A stretch of 64,000 nucleotides of DNA, taken from positions 9,610,001 through 9,674,000 of the forward strand of contig CP053148.1 in assembly GCA_014607495.2 (NCBI GenBank), in the 5' to 3' direction. How positions within the stretch are numbered: the first letter of the stretch is position 1; every line of letters begins with the position of its first letter. Of this stretch, positions 55,356 to 64,000 are shown in pieces. The DNA is from Carposina sasakii (Eukaryota; Arthropoda; Insecta; Lepidoptera; Carposinidae). The notes below the pieces were generated by a model. The model had not been told where the DNA came from. It did no database searches and was given only the letters and a program-made list of their open reading frames with translations. The translations under genes were made by a program, and so were the position numbers.

Positions 55356-56223
55356 ATACAGGTGGTCTATACCCGTGCGCCCATTGTCTATGGCAGCATG
55401 CAGCAGATGAATAAGAAGGCGCACTTGTGTAAGAAAGAGTTTAAAGGTAGGTAGGTACCTACACTTATGTATGTGCCTAGCTAGCAACTACTACGTACGT
55501 ATCCATTGGCCAATCTTTCTGGTCCACGATTGCAAAAAAATCACAATTTGCTTTTGCAATGACATTATAACATTGGTGAAGGTAAGTTCAATAATCGTTT
55601 ATTTTATGGTTCGATTTTTTTTGGCAAACTATATTCGGTCATACAAACTTAAGAAATACCCTCTCATTCTGTCTTGTGTTGAAAATAAGTTAAATAATAT
55701 AAATTCAGATAAATGTCTAACTTTACTTTGTAGGTAGATACATATACCATAAAATCACGCCCACACTCCCAAATGGGCTTGGGCAGAAATGTGCAAACAC
55801 CCACTTTTTCATCAGTTAGTCTACTAATCCCAACGTGCTAGAGCTTAGCCTACCGCCGCCGCTTGTCGGACGCAAATACAACAATCTTAATAATAAATCT
55901 AATGGGAAATATTCTAGCTCAAATAAGCCTCTGTGGTAGGTAAATGCATAAATGCAATAGTTCACAATACGAATAGGAGGTGAGTATAATAGTCCCTCAT
56001 CGAAAGCCTGCAGTGCACCAGGCTTAATTGGAAGCAAATGCAAATTTTTAGTTTTGTTCGCGACGAAGCGCATCGGTTTTTATTTTAATGGGTAAGATTC
56101 ATTAGTAGGTATATCCAAAGAAGTGTACATATTTTAATTTAACGAAACTAACTGCAACTTTTTTAAAAACTCCAATTATATGTGTTGGGTGAAACATCCA
56201 AAAAGCTTATTAAGAAAATTTTA
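55356..56223. other. No gene; SINE-like trace
   Basis: 55750-55815 ('aaaatcacgcccacactcccaaatgggcttgggcagaa') is a diverged relative of the repeat at 27314 and 35219. The open frame 55816-56073 (minus) has no motif. Confidence 0.5.
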
Positions 56224-56970
56224 TACAAGGTGTTTTTTCGTTGCCACCATTCACAAAAGGTACGTACGAGTACTATACGTATACGAGTATGTTGCAGTCA
56301 AAACTCTTAACCAGTCAAAAGTACTTTTAACTGAATATGAGTAAAATAGGCAAAAGCAATTTTGTCAGAACAGGTTGGACAAAAGAGGTATGACTGAAAA
56401 TCATTGGTTAATAGTGCTTTTGACTGCAAATTTGCAGTTAAAATTTGTTATCACTGACGCTCTTAGTCAAAAGTCCTGTTTCTTACACCTATGTAATGAT
56501 TGATTGTAAAATAATAAATAAAATAAAAATAAATAAAAACTAGTTTTAACTGCTAAAATATCAGTCAAAAGCTCCAATGAGCTGCTCCTGTTTAATAAAT
56601 TCATTTTGTGATGTAGCAAAAATACTGTATGACCGTACCTAACTTAACAGTTTCCTTTTACAAACGTCATTCGCTTCTGGCACATCGCCGGCCGCTGCCG
56701 CTCGTGCGTTGTTTATCATAGTCTAACCTAACCTAAGATTTCTTTTGCTATACTTATTAAAGATTGCCGATTTTTCAACAAAAACTCAATCCAATTAGTC
56801 TAGTTTTAACGGAATTAGTTAGTCAAAACTACTTTAAACCAGCTCCATTGGACAAAATTAGTCAAAAGCAGTATTGTCGAAAACATTTGGTTAAAACTAC
56901 TTTTCAACATATCAAATAAAGTAAGTTTATGCCAAAAAATCTTGGGTAACGATTTTAATTTTAGGAATTC
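56224..56970. mobile_element. MITE family M left end, split by another MITE
   Basis: 56224-56289 matches the left end of 62756-63128 ('aaggtgttttttcgttgccaccatt', then 'ggtacgt'). 56911-56950 continues that match ('ataaagtaagtttatgccaaaaaa'). The 620 bp between are a separate TA-flanked element. The right end of the outer element was not found. Confidence 0.75.
56290..56909. mobile_element. 620-bp TA-flanked element rich in AGTCAAAAG words
   Basis: The element begins TGTTGCAGTCAAAAC and ends, inverted, TGTTGAAAAGTAGTTTTAAC, with TA on both sides (56288-56289, 56910-56911). Variants of 'agtcaaaagt' and 'acttttaact' occur many times, so several alternative hairpins are possible. The outer repeat's continuity across it confirms the insertion. 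No protein is encoded. Confidence 0.82.
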
Positions 56971-58131
56971 TACTGATATTTTACTATTGGGGCTTTACTA
57001 GGATAACTGTGTTAGCTACATCTCCTTCCGTGTATGTCATAAGAGGTGAGAGGAGCTCTGGTTTGTTTTCTCAGGCGATCTGAGAATATATAGTGTCTTA
57101 TATACCAGTATTTGTATAGTGTTCGAAACTGAAATGAAGGTTTCTAAAATCATTTAGTTACTTTTTGTTTTGAACTAAGCGAGTCAACATTGTGAAAAAT
57201 ATAACTAATGTTGTAGATCACAATATAATCTGTCAACGAAACGAAATTGGTTTGAACGATGCGCGACTACATAGTTGTTTCGTAGATATAGCACATTTAG
57301 CACAACTGACAATAAAACTTTGTTTTTTATACAAACCATATAATACCTATAAAGATTTTGTGCTGAAAATCGATAATAATAATTTGGCGCTGTTATCTAG
57401 CCTACGAAACCCTGCAAGGACGAGGGTCGTTCTTGGCCGTTTTTTTTATATAGAATAACTCCTAAGTCGGAGTTCATTTTCTGACGCAGATAATGTAGTC
57501 ATATACATAGTAACTAGCGCCATTATTGGAACCATTTGGTGAAACGCACTTTATATAGTAATAAAACTGTTTCAAATGACTCACAACAAGTCTGTCATTG
57601 TCGGTAGATATTGTGAGCGCCCGAGTATGCAAATTAGGAAATTATGCAGTAAGACTCTACAAATTGGTTCGTTTAGGTATAGTGGCACACTACTACACTA
57701 CCTATACTTTCAATAATTATATTAAATTATATTAATTTTGTTAAAATGTGCAACGTTAGATATTTTGACGTCAAATCTAAATTACGTAGGTTACATAATT
57801 TAGATTTGACGTAAAAAATGTAACGTTGCACATTTTTGGAGTGGTAATCTGTATTATGTGGACCTAAAGGAGATATATTGTGTAACTTATGAAATGAAAC
57901 AATGCACTAGATACGCGCATTGTACCTCTCACTTGACTATACCTATTGATACTAGAATTGGACAGAGTATTTTTATAAATCTACCGAGCTGAGATCTCAC
58001 TAATCATCGATGACCAATAGATTAAATTGTGTTAAATGATTTGTATGAATTATTTAATAAATATAGTGATCACACGGAGTACTGAGGTCACTTTTTACAG
58101 ATATTTTTAATTAATCTAATTATTTATTTCA
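56971..58131. other. No gene; hairpin at 57.74 kb
   Basis: Apart from the hairpin at 57743-57836 I find no feature. The open frame 57192-57458 shows no motif. Confidence 0.55.
57743..57836. repeat. Near-perfect hairpin with about 41-bp arms
   Basis: 57743-57784 and 57796-57836 are inverted copies with a few mismatches around an 11-base spacer. Each arm begins or ends with 'aaaatgtgcaacgtta'. It may be a complete small foldback element or part of a MITE. Confidence 0.88.
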
Positions 58132-58175
58132 TTGCAGCCTATTGCAGTTCACTGCTGGACGTAGGGCTGATGCTG
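58132..58175 (-). repeat. LINE tail, reversed
   Basis: 'cagcctattgcagttcactgctggacgtagg' is the reverse complement of the common LINE tail. No longer part is preserved. Confidence 0.75.
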
Positions 58176-58499
58176 ATTATTTCATAAATATTTTGATGCT
58201 AAGATGCTGCCAACTAGTTCGATGTATGGTCGACTGCAATCATTCTTTACGTTAGTTACAATATTGGGTTTTTAAATAATAATATATTTTTTGAATTGTC
58301 GGAAAAACAATCTTCGATGAATAGCTTCTGATTCGAGTTGCATCACCAAATAGGACATAAGATCCTATTTCACATGGGTATAAAGACACGCCACAGTTTA
58401 GGTGATTTACTTGATAAGTAGTTGTATCAATCAAAACGCCAATTGTATATAAGATGCAAATTATCGACAATGAACGCAGAGTACCTACTTCGGGCCTTG

Positions 58500-59580
58500 T
58501 CCTTAAGGGAAAGTCTATATGTATTGCATGACGTCACACGCTTAAGTGTATAATTTTCTTGGTAGCGCAACTTTAAACTCTCCCTAACTTTTTTATGTAA
58601 TGTTATAAGTAAATACTTATTTCACAGTGTAGTACAGCCAGGCAAATACTTGCTGAACAAGTACTATAGGGTTGAGTTACACGACAATATAATAACTCGC
58701 AGGAAATGCATTTTTATTTTGATTATCCGTACCTTATTCATTGCGAATTTCCGATAAGTTAAATGGGCTTAGGTATTGTGTGAATAGCTGTTATCACTCA
58801 TTAGGGTGTCAAACGACGTAATAAATCGTGGTTTTTCACGCCATTTTCTACCGAGTCAACACTATTCGTCATCAATTCGCTGAGCAGCTGCCGCGGCACG
58901 CTCGTTCCGCTCGCTCGGCTCGTGCGTTGTTTATACTCTACCTAAGTAAAATACACCGACTCATTCGTCTTATACGTTGTTAAGGTTAATTTGATGTGCA
59001 GTCAATCGATGAGATTGTAGTGTACCATATTGTCTTGCACGACAGTTTATGTTGGGCTGATCGAATTATCTGCTGTAGTTCATTGAGTTTAACTACTGTA
59101 AAACGTCATACCAAGTCAGTAGAGGAACAGTCTTGATGTTTTGTAGACTGAGTCATCACTGAACTTGCAACTATACCTCACTTGTATTTAGCCTAAATAA
59201 AAGAATCTGTATGTAAGTAACGATTAATTAGGTTTATAACTCACCCCAAAGTGGTAGTCTTCAAATTTTCGGATTATTACTATCTATCGCCTAAACTACT
59301 GAACCGGGGTGAATAGAAACATATTTTTTACTGTATGGTTTAGCAACTCCTTATCCATTAGGACATTCAGTTTGTAAAACAAAATAGTTGAAATTATCAG
59401 GAAAAAAGCTAGCTTATAAAAATATAGAGTGTTATTCTGATATGCAAGGGATGTATTGATAGGGGAAGTTTCATTAAAAGTTTCTCACAGCCATTTAATG
59501 ATTATCAAGCAACATATACAAACAGCTCACTAAAAACGTTTCGACTTAAATATAATAACTTGGTGTGATAAAATAATTAG
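58500..59580 (+). repeat. Degenerate dispersed repeat, copy 1
   Basis: 'cttaagtgtataat', 'cgcaactttaa', 'caaacgacgtaataaatcgtggtttttcacgcc' and the end 'cacta...tttcgactt...ttggtgtgataaaat' occur in the same order as in 60290-60930. The 3' block is common in lepidopteran genomes. Class uncertain. Part of 58860-58930 is GC-rich ('cgctcgttccgctcgctcgg'). Confidence 0.6.
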
Positions 59581-60289
59581 AAAAAAAAAAATGCTATCTA
59601 TTGTCGCCAGCTATATTATTTTTTTCTTTTCATCTATATACATTAGCTTCTTTCCCTTCGTAGGGTGTAACATTGTCCGTTAACCCACTCTATCTTTTAG
59701 TTTATTTATTACACCTAACCCACTCAGGAATCGAGCATTCTTCATCGATTCCGAATAATTCTATCATAGCACTTACGTACCCTGTGTTACATATTACTGC
59801 TACTTGTTATATTTGCTATTGATACTAAGTTATTTGCAGTTTAATGTCATAAAGAGGATTATACTTATTTTGCACATGTTCGGAAAAATATTACTAAGTA
59901 GATATATAAAATTATACTAGGTCATAGAGGTTAATTACCTACTTACATAAATACGAAATCACTTACAAAGTCGCTTTCTGATGTCTGTCCCTATGTATGC
60001 TTAGATCAAACTAAACTTTTTATTAGATATGAGTGGACCCGCCTCGGCGCACTCACGCCGCCGTGGAGTACAAAAAACATAATAAAGTATCTATATAGGT
60101 TTAATGTGTAAAAAGGTAGCCTCTACTTACTGTATATCGCGCGAAAAAATTGACAGTTCACGTTTGTTCCCCTTCCAGTGGGAATAGTTCGGTGAAATTG
60201 TTCCCAGTACTTTGGCCATAAACTATCTGATAAAGCGCTCAACTATGCAAGATATTCACAATAGTTTAAGATATATTCGTAAAAAAGGT
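59581..60289. other. No feature recognised
   Basis: AT-rich, no coding or repeat assignment. Confidence 0.55.
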
Positions 60290-60930
60290 AATTTTCAAAT
60301 AAATTCCCGTTGGTTTCCACGTTGGGATATTTCGAGGAAATCGATTCTAGTGCCTCGTCTGATCACACTTAAGTGTATAATGCGCAACTTTAGCTCTCAT
60401 ATGTAATAGCGGTAAGTATTTCGCTTAATAAAAAATATATAAACTATTGAATTTCCGTTTAGGTATTCCCGTGAGAATTTCGGGAAACGACATAATAATG
60501 TGTTTTTCACGCTTTTCACGAGTCCAATTTCAGCAGCACTCGCTGTCTCGACCTAAGTGAAACGTTTTTAGTATTTTATGCGACCGTCCAATCGTGTTGT
60601 CATGGCGACCATTTGCCCATCTGCACACGTTTATTTAGCTGTCTATGCATTCGATAAACTGAAAACGTCAACCGTCGAATAGTCCCAGTTTGAATGCAAC
60701 CCTCACTCCCGTGAAAGAACGAAATTAGGTCATGAGTCAAATTTTCCGTTGAATTATAGGTCAACTCCATCCGCGTGGACTGCCCCAAAATGTTGAACAT
60801 ATATGCAGGGATTTCAGCTTCTGATATGTATAGCTATGGAAGTTTCATCGTAAAAAGCCATTTATGAAGTAGTATATACACACTCACTAACTTTCGACTT
60901 TATAATATTGGTGTGATAAAATTCTAGATT
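60290..60930 (+). repeat. Degenerate dispersed repeat, copy 2
   Basis: Second copy of the repeat at 58500-59580, same orientation. Its 3' end 'ctcactaactttcgactttataatattggtgtgataaaatt' is the better preserved one. Confidence 0.65.
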
Positions 60931-61144
60931 ATCTAATGTATCCTATGTACCTACATCCAGGTTAACCAATTAAGGCATTCTAATAACGCCCGTCTGATAC
61001 ATATTACGTTGCTTTGTACCAAATTTCAAGATTTAGGTCAATGTGTGAATATTTATTACACATTCAAAATATTACTAAGATTACATAAAATTTCGAGTCA
61101 ACCTAGGTTGGTACCTACTACATAAACAACTTACAGATTTTTGT

Positions 61145-61390
61145 TCTATTTACAAACACAAAACTAAACTTTTTATTAGATACGACAACATGAAAAAAGT
61201 CAAACTTCACTCATGTCTTACAAGTACATTTGTGCTATCCAAAGAAAATACTTACCTACTCTCTAACGAGAGGTGCTATCAGTAAATTCAGCTCATACTA
61301 TTTTATTCACAGATTTTATTTGGTAATTTCTTTATTGGTTAATTTAGTTTTTTTTGTTTAAGTGTTCATTGTTATTTGTTATATATTTTG
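61145..61390 (+). repeat. 5' leader repeat of the decayed transposase gene, copy 1
   Basis: 'caaacacaaaactaaactttttattagatac', 'aacatgaaaaaagtcaaacttcactcat' and 'aagtgttcattgttatttgttatata' are shared with 62560-62755. The first part is also shared with 9785-9880. It lies directly before the ATG at 61397. Confidence 0.72.
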
Positions 61391-61396
61391 TAAATT

Positions 61397-62110
61397 ATGG
61401 ACGAGTGTCAACCTGATCCGAGTGGAAAACAGTGCAACGTACAAAGCCCGCCGTCGCCACAGAAAAAGAGACTGAAACAGAATTATCTTCGTTATCTGGG
61501 ATCCGAAGGAAGGTACACAACTTTTTTTCAACAATAAAATTCCAACACTAGATAAAGTCCTGAGAGAGGTTAATAATGACGATTCATTACAAAATATGTC
61601 AAATATTTTCTGCATAGAATATTGCGCCAAAAACTAAAATTCAAGTACGCTAAATAAAATCGTAAAAGTGCTTTAATTGATAGAAATGAGATTATCTTGT
61701 GGAGACTTCACTATTCAAGTAAAATAAGGAAATATAGGAATGAGCAGAAGAATATTTATTACCTGGATGAGACCTGGGTAAATGAAGGTATGTTTCTGTA
61801 ATATGTCCTAGTTATATACTTTTATCATTTTTCTCCATTCTCCATGCAGGCAGCTTGCAACAGATAACAGTGGAGGTTTTCGTCTAAGAATCATGGTCTG
61901 AAGTCGCCATATTAATATTTGCCTGGCTGTCACAAACACCCTGTATACATTATTTTGAATATTACAGGCCATACAAAGTCTGCAGTGTGGCAAGATACGC
62001 AAATTAAGTCTAATAAAGAAGCTTATAGATAAGGCTTATCAACAGGGTTAAAAATCCATCGAGAAAAGGAAAGAGACAAATTATTTTGCATATTGGTAAG
62101 TTTATCTGTA
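61397..62110 (+). pseudogene. Decayed insect transposase-like gene with preserved intron
   Basis: ATG at 61397 opens MDECQPDPSGKQCNVQSPPS. Frame breaks follow, then RNEIILWRLHY and YRNEQKNIYYLDETWVNEG (about 61690-61787), whose DETWVN phrase is the first catalytic Asp region of an IS630/Tc1-related DDE_3 protein frequent in insects. The text continues after a phase-1 intron (donor GTATGT at 61788, acceptor TTACAG at 61962-61967) as GHTKSAVWQDTQIKSNKEAY and GLKNPSRKGKRQIILHIG. Internal stops show it is dead. Confidence 0.72.
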
Positions 62111-62204
62111 ACTTTTTCAAGTCATAAAGAATCATGTAAGCATAAATCAAGTCTATTGAAATATTATCACCCTTATTTAAGTTTATTTTATCTTTTAACT
62201 GGCT

Positions 62205-62423
62205 TCAAAAACGGAAGGTTCCTCTTAGAATGAGTACCTCAGAACCTTAATTATTTTTAGGATCAGCAGATGGATTTTAATAAAATTTGGTATGGAGTTA
62301 GCTGACACCCTGAATTAACACATAGGCTATTTTTTATCCCGGGAAAATATTTTTATCCCGGATAATTTTGACATTTAGTTTTTTCGGCAGTCTACGAGGA
62401 CGAAGTCGTGGGCGTCCACTAGT
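62205..62423 (+). repeat. Helitron-like repeat ending in CTAGT
   Basis: 'ggattttaataaaatttggtatggagttag', 'cacataggctattttttatcccgg' and the end 'gacgaagtcgtgggcgtccactagt' match the family at 12178-12418. A shorter end piece ('gggcaaagtcgcgggagtccactgg') is at about 63200-63225. Confidence 0.7.
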
Positions 62424-62559
62424 TGCTCTATAAATAATGACATGCAATAATCACATAAATAAATTCCAGATTTTGCTTCTATTCGCCCTCAAATTCTATT
62501 CACCCTGTTTTACGGTATTTAACAGTGTCTACTCATAAAAAGTTTGCACAAAACTAAAC

Positions 62560-62755
62560 CTAAGCAAAAACCTAAGAAGACAGATTTTGCAAACACAAAA
62601 CTGAACTTTTTAAAATATACAACAACATGAAAAAACCTCCGTTTAGAATATTTTATTTACGAGTAGTTCATAAATTTATTGGTAATCTTTGTTTGCTTTC
62701 GTTGAAGTTATTAAAATTTGTTGTTAACTAAGTGTTGATTGTTGTTTGTCATATA
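62560..62755 (+). repeat. 5' leader repeat, copy 2, cut by a MITE
   Basis: Copy of 61145-61390 ('ttgcaaacacaaaactgaactttttaaaatat', then 'ctaagtgttgattgttgtttgtcatata'). The match ends where the TA-flanked MITE begins, so a second copy of the transposase family once started here. Confidence 0.7.
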
Positions 62756-63128
62756 CAGGATGTTTTTTCGTTGCCACCATTTACGAGAGGTACGTGCTCT
62801 GCTCTATACATGAAATAAAGTAAGTGTGTGCCAAAAAAAAATGCAGGGAAATTATTTTCATTATTTGGGCATTTTTATTGCATGAAGAATGGTCTCTAGT
62901 ATTTGCATAGGTTATTTTATGGGAGATTTTTAAGTTTTTTCGGGAAAAAGGCATGTAGACACGCATCTACATCTATATTTGCAAAAAATGCTATACCGTA
63001 ACTCAGCTTTGGACCTTAATATCTTGGAAAGAAGGCACTTCCCAGGTAAGCTTCCATGGAGAAAAATATTCATGATGATGAGGAGAATGCGTAGTATTCA
63101 GAAATGTTGACGACAAAAAAACATGCAT
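62756..63128. mobile_element. TA-flanked MITE, family M, copy 2 (reverse)
   Basis: It starts CAGGATGTTTTTTCGTTGCC and ends with the inverse of ATGCATGTTTTTTTGTCGTC. The interior 'cttcccaggtaagcttccatggag' and 'catgatgatgaggaga' are the reverse of the blocks at 26970-27040. TA precedes the left end. Confidence 0.8.
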
Positions 63129-63739
63129 ACAAAATTTTAATAATTGGTTACGCTTATAAATAGGTACATTTTGAATTTTGAATTACATAAATGTCAAGCG
63201 GGCAAAGTCGCGGGAGTCCACTGGTCCTACCTATAATACATCTAACCATAATATTTACTGTAAACTCAAAGTTATCGTTTTATAATCTTCCTTATAACAA
63301 TTTAACAAATGATCCCAACTACAAAATTTTAAAATCTACCACATTTTGACTTTTGCAAGCTTAGCATGGCACGCCCAGAAATTATTTCAATGTTGTTAAA
63401 TTTTTTCAGGCAGTTTAATAATTGTTGATGAAATGAAAAATGTTTACTACCACTACTTCTTAACAATTGAAATTTCTATCTTGAAAAAAAACGAGGTATA
63501 GGGTGACTGAAAAAATAATAGGCATACGACTATGTTTGATTTTAAATATGCATACCAGATTAATGAACAGATTGTGTGACCATATTTGATATAATGCAAA
63601 ATTTGATATACCTACCTATCGAAGAAAAGTTCCTTTGCAGTCATACAAGTTACATAAGCGTGACGTCATAACTTGGTAGCGGTATCCATCCGGGTACATT
63701 TGTACGGAATATTTTTGGAAAATTAAAATTCTCAAATCG
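63129..63739. other. No gene recognised
   Basis: Only a short CTAGT-type end (about 63200-63225) is noticeable. Confidence 0.55.
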
Positions 63740-63812
63740 ATTGTAAAAGTTATTTCGGGAAGTTTTAATGTTATAAGCTAACATTAAAACTTCCCGAAAT
63801 AACTTTTACAAT
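63740..63812. repeat. Perfect 34-bp inverted repeat with 5-base spacer
   Basis: 63740-63773 and 63779-63812 are exact reverse complements around TAAGC. The flanks ('aaatcg' and 'tcttta') are not repeated. It could be a foldback from templated repair, a small element, or an assembly artefact near the contig end. Confidence 0.93.
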
Positions 63813-64000
63813 TCTTTATATTATTGTGTTATCTGCCGATAATTCTGTTAGGTTTATGTTGTGAACAGGGTTGTTGCACGCCTAGCGATGTGACTGTAAC
63901 ATCTTACTTACCATATAGGACATGGTTACGTATAGTTAATAACTTATTTTGTGCCCAACCACCTTGCCCGCCAATCCACGCCTCAAAATGGACCATCCTA
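63813..64000. other. No feature recognised
   Basis: Unassigned sequence up to the window edge. Confidence 0.5.

Noticed and set aside
39721..64000. Further frequenin exons
   Set aside because: I looked for a coding stretch continuing the helix and EF-hand loops (DxDxDG-type) on the plus strand and found none. The rest of the gene is presumed beyond the window.

Overview
The window is nuclear DNA of an insect, most probably a moth or butterfly. The argument rests on two recognisable host genes with insect-type structure (a Tweedle cuticular protein and the first coding exon of frequenin/NCS-1), arthropod core-promoter signals (TATA box plus TCAGT initiator), and the repeats: Mag-like LTR retrotransposon, LINE tails of the 'ggcctacgtccagcagtggact...gatgatg' type, repeats ending in CTAGT, and many small TA-flanked inverted-repeat elements. 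The sequence is AT-rich, and most of it is transposon-derived or has no recognisable content.

Layout. 1-7.0 kb: decayed repeats containing a young minus-strand Ty3/gypsy (Mag-like) element with identical 140-bp LTRs, flanked by a 654-bp direct duplication. 9-12.4 kb: an 880-bp inverted-repeat element, then a dispersed repeat containing a LINE insertion. 13.8-19.7 kb: a decayed plus-strand gypsy element, split by a 2.1-kb DNA-transposon-like insertion that carries an intact 562-codon ORF. 20.3-22.8 kb: a broken hAT transposase. 25-30 kb: LINE fragments, small inverted-repeat elements and SINE-like repeats. 31-33 kb: diverged tandem/inverted repeats bracketing a possible 47-codon gene. 34-38.5 kb: inverted repeats and a hAT-type MITE with an 8-bp target duplication. 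39.55-39.72 kb: 5' UTR and first coding exon of frequenin (+). 41-44 kb: transposase scraps and an 832-bp foldback insertion. 46.6-48.2 kb: second copy of the 10.5-kb repeat. 50.2-52.9 kb: complete two-exon Tweedle gene (-). 53-64 kb: LINE ends, nested small elements, a decayed spliced transposase gene and several long perfect or near-perfect hairpins.

I found no later frequenin exon downstream of 39,720, so the Tweedle gene and about 24 kb of repeats probably lie inside a frequenin intron, with the Tweedle gene antisense. The other coding sequence belongs to mobile elements. The most unusual structures are the 654-bp duplication at the LTR insertion, the foldback element with a 12-bp target duplication, the intact unclassified transposase-like ORF, and the templated or perfect hairpins at 25.2 and 63.7 kb.
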